From positions 62,001-126,000 of the forward strand of contig UCII01000026.1 of assembly GCA_900472485.1 (NCBI GenBank): 64,000 nt of DNA, in the 5' to 3' direction. Positions 26,075 to 36,307 of this stretch are shown here, in pieces. This stretch comes from Hyphomicrobiales bacterium. Lineage in GTDB: Bacteria; Pseudomonadota; Alphaproteobacteria; Rhizobiales; Rhizobiaceae. The position numbers and the translations under genes are program-made. The notes below the pieces were generated by a model, which saw only the letters and a program-made list of their open reading frames with translations, ran no database searches and had not been told where the DNA came from. Within the stretch, counting starts at the first letter, position 1; every line of letters starts with the position of its first letter.

Positions 26075-26377
26075 ATGACCAGCCAGAATGACGAATATAT
26101 CTATGACGAAGTGACCGGCGAGTGGCGGCCCGCCGCAGAGATGGCAGCTGCCAAGGCCGCAGAGCTCAGCGTTTACGATGCAAGCGGCAACGTTCTCGCC
26201 GATGGCGACTCCGTTACCCTCATCAAGGATTTGAAAGTGAAGGGCGCCAATCAGACCTTGAAGCAGGGTACCGTTATCAAGTCGATTCGACTGACCGATA
26301 ATCCTGAAGAAGTCGATTGCCGTTACGACGGGATCAAGGGACTGGTTCTCCGTACCGAATTCATACGCAAGCGCTAG
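26075..26377 (+). CDS. PhnA-domain protein lacking the zinc-ribbon cysteines
   Basis: 100 residues. The C-terminal 70 residues (NVLADGDSVTLIKDLKVKGA, ending LRTEFIRKR) match the PhnA/YjdM domain closely. In YjdM an N-terminal zinc ribbon with two Cys-x-x-Cys pairs precedes it; here only the shadow EYIYDEVTGEWRP remains and the protein has a single Cys. The ATG at 26075 has GGATGGAG upstream. The family's older link to phosphonate use is unproven, and no phn genes are nearby. Confidence 0.85.
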   Translation: MTSQNDEYIYDEVTGEWRPAAEMAAAKAAELSVYDASGNVLADGDSVTLIKDLKVKGANQTLKQGTVIKSIRLTDNPEEVDCRYDGIKGLVLRTEFIRKR

Positions 26378-26736
26378 ACGAATTTCCCCCGATATCGCCA
26401 GACTCGATGAGCGCACGGTTCTTTTCATTGCCTCGGGCGTGAAGCACGGCAGAATGTGCACTTGCCGATACTGATCGAGGCGTTGCGCTATCGCGGTTGA
26501 CTCTTCCTTTGAAGGTTGACCCGAGCAGCGCGGTCACAACGACGCCGTCCGGTCGGCATGCGGCAGAAGAGAGTTACTCCTCCATCGCCGGGCAGAGATA
26601 AAATTGATCGATGCCCAGGCGATTATCCGGATTTCCGAATTGTAAAATTGCAAATTGCTGCTTAATTCCTGTGTTGGCTGCTCTTACATAGCGTGTAAAG
26701 TTATGTAACGGCTGCAGGCCGGCTGGGGGACAATGC
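26378..26736. other. 359-bp non-coding stretch
   Basis: No gene is supported. It holds a direct repeat GGTTGAC spaced by about 17 bp near 26495-26520, and a nested palindrome at 26684-26708 just before the aldo/keto reductase. I see nothing else. Confidence 0.5.
26684..26708. promoter_or_regulatory. Nested palindromes upstream of the aldo/keto reductase
   Basis: TTACATA (26684-26690) is mirrored by TATGTAA (26702-26708), and within it TTACA-N5-TGTAA forms a second palindrome (26684-26698). It lies 28 bp before the start codon, in promoter position, so regulator binding is likely. No regulator gene adjoins it. Confidence 0.5.
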
Positions 26737-27744
26737 ATGCATCTTGATGACTATGCCGCACTCGGCCGCTCGGAGTTGCGCGTCAGTCCATTTGCGCTCG
26801 GCACCATGACGTTCGATGAGGGTTTCACCCGGCATTCGCGTGAAAATCAGCCCGCGGCGATCTTGGCGCGCTATCTCGAACTCGGTGGCAATTATCTCGA
26901 TACAGGCAACGGAGCCATGAAAGCGGGCGGGCAGACGGTTGTCGGCAGCTATGTCGCACAAAACTCGATCCAGCGCGATCGTCTTGTCATCGCCGCCAAA
27001 TTCGATGTCGCGCGGCATGGCGAAAGGCTTGGCCGCAAAGGCGTGATCGACGGCTTCGAGGAGACCCTTCGTCGGCTGCGTACCGACTATCTCGACCTCT
27101 ATTGGTTGAACAATTGGGACATACAGGCGCCTTTGGAAGAAATGCTGGAGGCGCTTCACGATCTCGTTCAGTCTGGAAAGCTGCGTTATTTCGGCATTTC
27201 GGATACGCCGGCCTGGAAGGTGGCGCATGCCCATCTCCTGTCGCAATCCAACGGCTGGGCTCCATTCATCGGTTTGCAGATCGAATATTCGCTTGCCGCA
27301 CGGCTATTTGAAATCGAGCTCATCCCCTTGGCGCGCGGACTGGGGCTTGGCGTCGTCTCGCATTCGCCATTGAGTGGCGGTCTCATCAGCGGCCGATATA
27401 CGCGGGCCAACAATGCGGGCGCGAGAACAGGACATGCAGCGCAATTGGTGCAAAGGCCGGACGAGCAGGATCTTGAAATCGTCGACGCCCTGTTCCGCGT
27501 TGCCGACGAACTCGGTACGACAGCCGCACGCGTCGCCCTTGCCTGGGCAATGGCGCGCCTTGGCGTATCTTCGACGATTATCGGCGTCCATACACTGGAA
27601 CAGCTCAATGAGGATATGGGTGCGCTCGAAGTCCGGCTTTCGCCCGAACAGACGGCGACGCTGGATGCGCTTACGATCCCCAATCCCGTTATTGCCCTGC
27701 CGCTGCCATTGCAGAATGCAGCACCTCTGTGTTGTGTAGACTGA
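26737..27744 (+). CDS. Aldo/keto reductase family protein with an altered catalytic tetrad
   Basis: 335 residues in a clear aldo/keto reductase frame: LRVSPFALGTMTF, then YLDTGNGAMKAGGQTVVG, LVIAAKF, DYLDLYWLNNWD and the cofactor end STIIGVHTLEQL. The expected tetrad is Asp, Tyr, Lys, His. Asp55 and Lys88 are present, but the Tyr position (five after Asp55) is Ala60 and the His position is Asn125. With two catalytic residues gone, NADPH-dependent reduction is doubtful. It may be a binding or regulatory protein. A palindrome lies in its promoter. Confidence 0.9.
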   Translation: MHLDDYAALGRSELRVSPFALGTMTFDEGFTRHSRENQPAAILARYLELGGNYLDTGNGAMKAGGQTVVGSYVAQNSIQRDRLVIAAKFDVARHGERLGRKGVIDGFEETLRRLRTDYLDLYWLNNWDIQAPLEEMLEALHDLVQSGKLRYFGISDTPAWKVAHAHLLSQSNGWAPFIGLQIEYSLAARLFEIELIPLARGLGLGVVSHSPLSGGLISGRYTRANNAGARTGHAAQLVQRPDEQDLEIVDALFRVADELGTTAARVALAWAMARLGVSSTIIGVHTLEQLNEDMGALEVRLSPEQTATLDALTIPNPVIALPLPLQNAAPLCCVD

Positions 27745-28086
27745 ACCGCAAACCTCAGTTTGCGAGCGGTTGCGGCGCCGCCATCGTTGCCGACGATCGC
27801 AATGGCTTTCCTTATCGACTGGCTGGCCTATCTAATATTTCAGTCGTTTAAATGAGGCATCGCATCAGCGACGGATCACGGACACCGAATGTCCATTGGA
27901 ATGTATTGTGCTCTCAGCCGCAGCCATCGACAGATGAATGCGCGAGATAGCCTCAAAAGGCTATTTTGCACTTGCACCAATAGTACATTCTGCTCTGCAA
28001 GCTATGCATTGCCGCCCTACTTCATTGTTCGTGGTCTCGGCGGGACGCCGATACCTCCTCTTCTGAAAAGCTCAAGGAGATCAGAA
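27745..28086. other. 342-bp non-coding stretch
   Basis: A perfect 7-bp stem with loop CTCA (27747-27764) immediately follows the reductase stop codon and may end its transcript. No gene is supported in the remainder, which must hold the CsbD promoter. I found no stress sigma-factor motif of the GGAAC type there. Confidence 0.45.
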
Positions 28087-28266
28087 ATGGACAAGAACCG
28101 TGTCAAAGGCGCAGTCAAGGAAGCAACAGGCTCCCTCAAGGAGGCTGCAGGAAAGCTGACAGGAAACAATCGGCTCAAGATGAAGGGTGCTGCCGAGAAG
28201 GTTGAAGGCAAGATCCTGACGAAAGTCGGCAAGGCCAAAGACGCCATCAGGAACGCGCTTCGCTGA
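28087..28266 (+). CDS. CsbD-family stress protein
   Basis: 59 residues, highly charged and helical: MDKNRVKGAVKEATGSLKEA, then KLTGNNRLKMKGAAEKVEGK. This is the CsbD pattern, a small protein family induced by general stress whose function is unknown. AAGGAG precedes the ATG. The next gene, with a BON domain, starts 48 bp later on the same strand. Confidence 0.92.
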   Translation: MDKNRVKGAVKEATGSLKEAAGKLTGNNRLKMKGAAEKVEGKILTKVGKAKDAIRNALR

Positions 28267-28314
28267 CGCCAAGCGCGCGCGAAACTTTGCCACCGCGATT
28301 TATCGAGGCTTCCA

Positions 28315-28659
28315 ATGCTTTTCCTGGCCAGGTCCCCATCGCCGACGACACCGTCGGATCGCTACGCAATCTGTGCTGCGATCCGCTCTCTGATCGCTTA
28401 TGCCGAGGGACTTGAGGATTGTCATATCGATGTTGCCGCCATTGAAGGCGCAATCGTTCTTTCCGGAGTGGCATCGAACGACGAGGCGCGGCAGCGGGCC
28501 ATTGCAATAGCCGCCGAATATGCCAGGACCCGCATCGTCAGCTACATCACCCTCCGGGTTGATCGCGACCCTTCCAGCCATCCGCAGATGGAGCTGTCCA
28601 ATTCCCCCGCGCCGTCCGGGCAGACCGCGGCGCCCAAAACGCCGAAGGAGACGTCATGA
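28315..28659 (+). CDS. Small BON-domain protein
   Basis: 114 residues with one BON domain from about residue 25 to 85 (VAAIEGAIVLSGVASNDEAR with the usual glycine). BON domains bind phospholipid or envelope surfaces. There is no clear signal peptide or lipobox, which is unusual because many BON proteins are periplasmic. Its stop overlaps the next start as ATGA, so it is translationally coupled to the exported DUF992 protein. Confidence 0.78.
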   Translation: MLFLARSPSPTTPSDRYAICAAIRSLIAYAEGLEDCHIDVAAIEGAIVLSGVASNDEARQRAIAIAAEYARTRIVSYITLRVDRDPSSHPQMELSNSPAPSGQTAAPKTPKETS

Positions 28660-29168
28660 AAAAGGTCATCATAGCGGCCGCGGCAATTGCAGTCGCCCTT
28701 GGTTCTGCGGCTTCGGCCGCCAGCACCCATTCCAAAAGGCAGTCGACACAGGTGGTGTCCGAGCCGAAGCAAAGGCTCGGAACGCTGTCCTGCGAGGTCG
28801 CAGGCGGCGTCGGCATGATCATCGGGTCGAACAAGGCGATCAGCTGCACATTCAAACAGCGAACCGGCAGAGTCGAGCGCTATGCGGGCACGATCGGCAA
28901 GCTTGGGATCGATATCGGGGTCACCCGCAAGACCTATATGAGCTGGGTCGTCGTCAATACCGCGCCGACGCGTGTGGGCGACGGTGCTCTGGCCGGCACC
29001 TATGTCGGTGCTTCGGCAGGCGCTTCGGTGGGTCTCGGTCTCGGCGCGAATGCTCTCGTTGGCGGCAATTCCAAGAATTTCGCCCTGCAGCCGCTGAGTG
29101 CGGAGGCAGGAACCGGCCTGAACGTTGCGGCCGGCGTCTCGCGCCTTCAATTGCAGTCTGCGCGCTGA
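28656..29168 (+). CDS. Exported DUF992 protein
   Basis: 170 residues. A signal peptide (MKKVIIAAAAIAVALGSAAS, cleaved near ASA) is followed by the DUF992 domain: GTLSCEVAGGVGMIIGSNKA, CTFKQRTGRVERYAGTIGKL and a glycine-rich end (LVGGNSKNFALQPLSAEAGT). Two cysteines may form a disulfide. The family is alphaproteobacterial, periplasmic and of unknown function. It overlaps the BON gene, and a strong hairpin follows. Confidence 0.9.
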   Translation: MKKVIIAAAAIAVALGSAASAASTHSKRQSTQVVSEPKQRLGTLSCEVAGGVGMIIGSNKAISCTFKQRTGRVERYAGTIGKLGIDIGVTRKTYMSWVVVNTAPTRVGDGALAGTYVGASAGASVGLGLGANALVGGNSKNFALQPLSAEAGTGLNVAAGVSRLQLQSAR

Positions 29169-29195
29169 GGTCCGCAGCGCGTTTAGAAATTACGT

Positions 29196-29236
29196 CATGC
29201 CCGGACGCGACCCAAGTAGGGTCGTGTCCGGGCATG
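29196..29236. terminator. Long hairpin between convergent DUF992 and katG genes
   Basis: An 18-bp stem (29196-29213 with 29219-29236, one mismatch) has a five-base loop. It lies between two convergent stop codons and most likely terminates both transcripts, although T-runs are short. Confidence 0.8.
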
Positions 29237-29249
29237 TTATTCAGTCACT

Positions 29250-31448
<2,199 letters not shown>

Positions 31449-31790
31449 GATACTCTCCCTTACGATGATTTGATTTGTGACGACCGGAGAAGGAGCTTTG
31501 CCAGCCCGCCGGGAAATGGCCCGGTTCCAAATTGGGTATGGCAGCGACATGTCAGACGCATGAATCTCTCGTTATTCTGGCCTCGCGTGAAACGGAGACG
31601 TGGAAGCAGGCAAAGCTTGGGTCCCCCTGCCTTCCGACCGGCCCGTGCATCGATGAACTGAACGCAGTCAATGCTCTCAATATGAGCTCCATATGACAGG
31701 CGGCCGCATCTCATCTCTGCCGCGGCACTATAGCTAAGGCTTTCCATTAATTTAAGTTGGATTTCCTGATTGACGCGATAAGATGAGCTT
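31449..31790. promoter_or_regulatory. Divergent katG-oxyR promoter region
   Basis: The 342-bp gap holds both promoters. ATAAG-N5-CTTAT (31778-31792) overlaps the oxyR start codon and could be an OxyR half-site for autorepression. I could not find a full OxyR consensus (repeated ATAG-N7-CTAT). No other gene is supported. Confidence 0.55.
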
Positions 31791-32798
31791 ATGGCAAACT
31801 TCACGCTCAAACAGCTTCGCTATTTCGAAGCGCTGGCTCGGCTCGGCCACTTCGGACGCGCTGCCGATCTATGTGCGATCTCTCAGCCCGCCTTGTCGAT
31901 GCAGATCAAGGAGCTGGAGGAGCAACTCGGCACCGACCTCTTCGAAAGAGGTGCGAGACAGGTCCGGCTGACCAATTTCGGGGAAGCCTTCGCGATCCGC
32001 GTCCGAGACATCCTGCGCTCCGTCGATGAGCTGGGAGATCTTGCCCGCGCGTCACGCAATCAGCCGGTGGGCCGATTGCGTATCGGCATCATACCCACGG
32101 TCGCGCCCTATCTGCTGCCGAGCATCATCGGCAATCTCTCCCGTATCTATGACGGGTTGGATATCCATGTGCGCGAGACACTGACCTCGAAACTGGTCGA
32201 GGAGCTGGAGGAGGGGAGGCTGGATACGGCGATCGTCGCCCTGCCGATCTCTGAAGCATCGCTAACGGAAGTGCCGCTGTTTGTGGAAAATTTCGTATTG
32301 GTGCGGCCAAGCGAGGACGAGGGCAAGCCGGTGCCCAACCGCGAGGCGCTTCGCGAAATGCGGCTGCTGCTGCTGGAGGAAGGGCATTGCTTTCGCGACC
32401 AGGCGCTTTCCTTCTGCAACATCCAGTCGGCCCTGCCGCGGGAGCTGATGGATGGCAGCTCGCTCTCGACGCTGGTGCAGATGGTCAGTGCCGGCATCGG
32501 CGTCACTTTGATACCGGAGATGGCCGTGGCGGTAGAAACCCGCTCGGCCTCGGTGTCGACGGTGCGCTTCCAAAGCCCACAGCCCTCGCGCACCATCGGC
32601 ATGATCTGGCGCAGGACGAGCCCTCTCGCCAAGCAGCTCATGCAGATTTCCGAAGTGGTGCGCGAGGCGGCCGACGCTATGCGCCAACATCACGATTCGA
32701 TGTGGCGCGCACAGGACCTAGGGCGCGATGGCCAACTGCAACCGTCGGCTGCTCGCCACCCCGGCTTTGGTGCCGTCGATCGGGCTTTGCGCCGATAG
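31791..32798 (+). CDS. oxyR: Hydrogen-peroxide-sensing LysR-type regulator OxyR
   Basis: 335 residues. The N-terminal winged helix is LKQLRYFEALARLGHFGRAA with QPALSMQIKELE. The redox switch of OxyR is intact: Cys200 and Cys209 in LEEGHCFRDQALSFC, matching the positions of Cys199 and Cys208 in E. coli. The protein is about 30 residues longer than E. coli OxyR at its C-terminus. It is divergent from katG, its expected target. Confidence 0.95.
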   Translation: MANFTLKQLRYFEALARLGHFGRAADLCAISQPALSMQIKELEEQLGTDLFERGARQVRLTNFGEAFAIRVRDILRSVDELGDLARASRNQPVGRLRIGIIPTVAPYLLPSIIGNLSRIYDGLDIHVRETLTSKLVEELEEGRLDTAIVALPISEASLTEVPLFVENFVLVRPSEDEGKPVPNREALREMRLLLLEEGHCFRDQALSFCNIQSALPRELMDGSSLSTLVQMVSAGIGVTLIPEMAVAVETRSASVSTVRFQSPQPSRTIGMIWRRTSPLAKQLMQISEVVREAADAMRQHHDSMWRAQDLGRDGQLQPSAARHPGFGAVDRALRR

Positions 32799-32853
32799 GC
32801 TCCGCATCGCGCATTAACGCTGTTGGAATCTTTTCCACAGAAGGCGATATTTC

Positions 32854-32880
32854 AAACGATTGAAAATATTTTAATCGTTT
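32854..32880. promoter_or_regulatory. 27-bp AT-rich near-perfect palindrome
   Basis: Arms AAACGATT (32854-32861) and AATCGTTT (32873-32880) enclose a second palindrome, AAAATATTTT, with one extra G breaking symmetry. It lies about 75 bp before the small gene at 32955 and looks like a regulator site or a promoter element. Confidence 0.5.
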
Positions 32881-32954
32881 AAATAGTTTAATAGCTTGAT
32901 TTACAACGAAACTCCTCCATGTCATGCCAATAACGCATGACAATGGAGGTCGTG

Positions 32955-33131
32955 ATGCAAGAGTTTGAAAACGTAAGAAATGAAATTCCTACGTATGTGA
33001 TTGATCGCCTCGAAAATGAATGGCGGGTAATGCAGACTCAGAACGTGCAGCTGGAAACCGGGCTGGGAACTGAAACGCCTGCAAATACAGCGCCCGCAAC
33101 GGGCGATAGTTGCGGATCCCTCGATAAGTAG
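32955..33131 (+). CDS. Small hypothetical protein
   Basis: 58 residues (opening MQEFENVRNEIPTYVIDRLE, acidic, Gln- and Thr-rich, one Cys near the end). GGAGG lies five bases before the ATG at 32955; earlier ATGs at 32937 and 32943 lack such a site. There is no signal peptide or membrane segment. It follows oxyR by about 155 bp with a palindrome between. I do not recognise the family; the ribosome site and protein-like composition support a real gene. Confidence 0.6.
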   Translation: MQEFENVRNEIPTYVIDRLENEWRVMQTQNVQLETGLGTETPANTAPATGDSCGSLDK

Positions 33132-33305
33132 TATTTATATGGGCAGGAATCGCACCGTGCTCGCAGGGCTAGCGGCGCTATTGAAAGCATCGCATTCAGC
33201 CTTTTTCCATGAGATCCAGAAAATGGACCAGCCCCGGCTTATTGCCAGGGCTGTCGTTTATCGTGGCGTCGCCGGCCCCCTCGTGGGATCGAGATAGGAA
33301 CCGGT

Positions 33306-34487
33306 TCAGGCGTCGAGATAACGCTCGGTCAGACGTGCCCACATTGCTGCGCCGACGGTAAGGCTTTCATCCGCGAAATCATATTTGGCGCTGTGAAGGA
33401 TGGCCGAATTCAAGCCATTGCCGAGGCGCAGAAAGCTGCCAGGCTTATGCTCCAGGTAATGCGAGAAATCCTCGCTGCCGGGGATCAGGCCGCAGGTGGT
33501 GACCTTCTCAGCGCCGACAAGTTCCTCGGCGACCATCCGCGCGAATTCCGTTTCCTTCTCCGAGTTGACGACGACCGGATGGCCGTGGACATAGTCGATC
33601 TCGACGCCTGCGCCATAACCCTCTGCGATGGACGCTGTCAGCTTGCGGATGCGCGCCTCGAGCAGCTCGCGCACCTTCGGATCGAAGGAACGAACCGTGA
33701 GCAGCATCTTCGCACTTTCGGGAATGACGTTCGATACTTCGCCGGCATGGATGGCGCCGACGGTGATGACCGCTGTCTGGGTCGGGTCGACGCTTCGGGC
33801 AACGATCGTCTGAAGACTGACGACGAGGTTGCAGGCAACGACGACAGGATCGACGGTCAGATGCGGCCGCGAAGCATGGCCGCCTTTGCCTATGACGGTA
33901 ATCTCAACTGTGTCGGCGGCCGCCATCAGCGGGCCGGAGCGCAGCAGCCAGGTGCCTTCTGCAGCACCGGGGTGATTGTGGAGCCCGTAAATGACATCGA
34001 AGGGAAAGCGTTCGAATAGGCCATCCTTGATCATTGCGGGAGCGCCGCTGACGGCCCCCGCTTCTTCGGCCGGTTGGAAGATCAGGTTCACGGTGCCGTT
34101 GAAGCGGCGGGTGCGGGCGAGATATTCGGCCGCCCCGAGCAATATGGTGGTGTGGCCGTCGTGACCGCAGGCATGCATCTTGCCCGGCGTCTTGCTGGCG
34201 TAAGTGGCGCCGGTCTGCTCGGTGATCGGTAGGGCGTCCATGTCGGCGCGGATCGCGATGCTCTTCTTGCCGGCTCCAACCGTCATGCGCGCGACGACGC
34301 CATGACCGCCGACATTGCGCGTCACGTCATAGCCCCAGGCTTCTAGCTTCTCGGCGACGAAACGTGCGGTTTCCGCTTCCTCGAAAGAGAGTTCGGGATT
34401 GGCGTGGAGATGCTGGCGGATGCCCGTCAGTTCGGCCTTCATCGGCTCGAAGTCCGAGAGGCGGGCGAAATCGTTGTCGAGGGTCAT
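33306..34487 (-). CDS. M20-family amidohydrolase (N-acyl-amino-acid / hippurate hydrolase type)
   Basis: 393 residues. The metal-binding HACGHDGH (about 105-112) and the catalytic glutamates in FQPAEEAG (Glu141-Glu142) define the M20D amidohydrolase group, which cleaves the amide of N-acyl amino acids, hippurate or indole-acetyl amino acids. The dimerisation domain (GKGGHASRPHLTVDP) is present. It is cytoplasmic, with no signal peptide. It is the last gene of the five-gene ABC operon, 75 bp after the ATPase, so it probably processes the imported compound. Confidence 0.92.
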   Translation of the reverse strand: MTLDNDFARLSDFEPMKAELTGIRQHLHANPELSFEEAETARFVAEKLEAWGYDVTRNVGGHGVVARMTVGAGKKSIAIRADMDALPITEQTGATYASKTPGKMHACGHDGHTTILLGAAEYLARTRRFNGTVNLIFQPAEEAGAVSGAPAMIKDGLFERFPFDVIYGLHNHPGAAEGTWLLRSGPLMAAADTVEITVIGKGGHASRPHLTVDPVVVACNLVVSLQTIVARSVDPTQTAVITVGAIHAGEVSNVIPESAKMLLTVRSFDPKVRELLEARIRKLTASIAEGYGAGVEIDYVHGHPVVVNSEKETEFARMVAEELVGAEKVTTCGLIPGSEDFSHYLEHKPGSFLRLGNGLNSAILHSAKYDFADESLTVGAAMWARLTERYLDA

Positions 34488-34562
34488 GGCTATTCCAATG
34501 GTTCGCTTGAGCCGCCATCCGCCATAAAGCGTCCTGGCTTCCGTGATAATGGAGCTGCCGCG

Positions 34563-35366
34563 CTAGATGAAGCGCGACAGGAAGCTTCTGGTGCGGGGAT
34601 GCTGCGGATTGCCGATAACATCTTCCGGCTTACCCTGTTCGACGATCTTGCCGCCATCCATGAAGACGACACGGTCGGCAGCCTCGCGGGCAAAGCCGAT
34701 CTCGTGGGTAACGACGATCATCGTCAGGCCCTGTTTGGCAAGGTCACGCATGGTGGCGAGCACTTCGCCGACCAGTTCCGGATCGAGCGCAGACGTCGGC
34801 TCGTCGAACAGCATCAGCTTCGGTTTGATCGCCAGCGCTCTCGCAATCGCCACGCGCTGCTGCTGCCCACCGGAGAGTTGCCGGGGGTAGTTGTGAGCCT
34901 TGGCCGACAAGCCAACGCGGTCGAGCAATGCCAGCGCATTCTCGGTTGCCTGCTTGCGGCTTTCGCCATGGATGCCGATCGGCGCCTCGATGACATTCTG
35001 CAGCGCTGTCATATGCGGATAGAGATTGAACTGCTGGAACACCATGCCGATCTTGCGCCGCTGCAGCGCGATCGCATGATTGGACAGTTTGACCAGCCGG
35101 CCCTTGTTCAACCGATAGCCGATCTGCTCGCCATCGACTTCGATCGAGCCGCGATTGATCGATTCCAGATGGTTGATGCAGCGCAGGAAAGTCGACTTGC
35201 CGGAGCCGGAGGGGCCGAGGATGACGACCACTTCGCCTGGCGCCACATCGAGATCGATGCCTTTCAGGACTTCAAGGTTTTCGAAGGACTTGTGGACGTT
35301 GCGCGCCCGAACCAGCGGCGACAAGTCGGCAACGGTGCTGATTGGGGTGTTCATCGGAGCGTTCAT
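34563..35366 (-). CDS. Polar amino-acid ABC transporter ATP-binding protein
   Basis: 267 residues. Walker A is GPSGSGKST (51-59), the signature is LSGGQQQRVAIARAL, and Walker B is LMLFDEPTSALDPELV, all intact and of the GlnQ/HisP type. It overlaps the permease stop by four bases (ATGA), indicating translational coupling. It powers import of a polar amino acid or derivative together with the permease and binding protein. Confidence 0.93.
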   Translation of the reverse strand: MNAPMNTPISTVADLSPLVRARNVHKSFENLEVLKGIDLDVAPGEVVVILGPSGSGKSTFLRCINHLESINRGSIEVDGEQIGYRLNKGRLVKLSNHAIALQRRKIGMVFQQFNLYPHMTALQNVIEAPIGIHGESRKQATENALALLDRVGLSAKAHNYPRQLSGGQQQRVAIARALAIKPKLMLFDEPTSALDPELVGEVLATMRDLAKQGLTMIVVTHEIGFAREAADRVVFMDGGKIVEQGKPEDVIGNPQHPRTRSFLSRFI

Positions 35367-36307
35367 TGGCCCGCCTCCTGAACCGGCAGGAGTGCCGGCG
35401 CATTCTCCGTTACCGCCTTGGTCCCACCGGAACGGCGGTCGGCGCGGCTATAATGGCGCTCGATATAGCTCTGGCCGGTATTAAGCACCGAAGTGATCAG
35501 CAGATACCAGATGACAGCGACGAGCAGCATCGGGATGACTTCGAAGGTGCGGTTGTAGATCGACTGCACGGAATAGAGCAGGTCTGCCATGGCGATGACG
35601 CTGACGAGCGAGGTCGCCTTGATCATGCTGATGAGCTGGTTGCCGGTTGGTGGCACGATGGAGCGCATGGCCTGCGGGATGATGATGCGGCGCAGAGCCC
35701 GGCTTCTCGTCATACCGAAGGCTTCAGCGGTCTCGAACTGGCCCCTATCGACCGAAAGCAGGCCGCCACGGATGATTTCGGCCATATAGGCGGCTTCGTT
35801 CAGCGCCAGGCCGGCGATCGCCGCCGTCATCGGGCTGATGACGGAATTGGTATCCCAGCTGACGAAGGTCGGGCCGAAGGGAATGCCGATCGATAGCGTC
35901 GGGAAAAGCGTCGAAAGATTGTACCAGAAGATCAGCTGCACGAGCAGCGGCGTGCCGCGGAAGAACCAGATGAACAGCGAGGCGAGCGTGCTTGCCAGCG
36001 TGTCCTTCGACATGCGGGCAATCGCCAGCAACAGGCCGAAGACGATGCCGAGCACCATGGCGACGACGGTCAGCCCGAGCGAAACATACAGGCCGCTGAT
36101 GACGACCGGATCGAAGAAATACTGTGCGACGACATGCCAGCCGAAGTTTTCATTGTGGGCGACCGACCAGGCCCAATAGGCCGCGATCGCAAGGGTAACG
36201 ATCCAGGCCGCCACACGACCCTTCGGGAACGGTGTGTGGGCATTCGCCACATCCCGTTCCGACGCATCGCCTGAAGGCGATGCGATGTTTCCGGCGTTCC
36301 TACTCAT
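35363..36307 (-). CDS. Polar amino-acid ABC transporter permease
   Basis: 314 residues with about five or six transmembrane helices and the ATPase-docking loop (AEAFGMTRSRALRRIIIPQA) typical of HisM/GlnP permeases. The N-terminal extension of about 30 hydrophilic residues and the C-terminal tail are longer than usual. It overlaps both neighbours by four bases, so SBP, permease and ATPase are translated together. A single permease suggests a homodimer. Confidence 0.92.
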   Translation of the reverse strand: MSRNAGNIASPSGDASERDVANAHTPFPKGRVAAWIVTLAIAAYWAWSVAHNENFGWHVVAQYFFDPVVISGLYVSLGLTVVAMVLGIVFGLLLAIARMSKDTLASTLASLFIWFFRGTPLLVQLIFWYNLSTLFPTLSIGIPFGPTFVSWDTNSVISPMTAAIAGLALNEAAYMAEIIRGGLLSVDRGQFETAEAFGMTRSRALRRIIIPQAMRSIVPPTGNQLISMIKATSLVSVIAMADLLYSVQSIYNRTFEVIPMLLVAVIWYLLITSVLNTGQSYIERHYSRADRRSGGTKAVTENAPALLPVQEAGQ

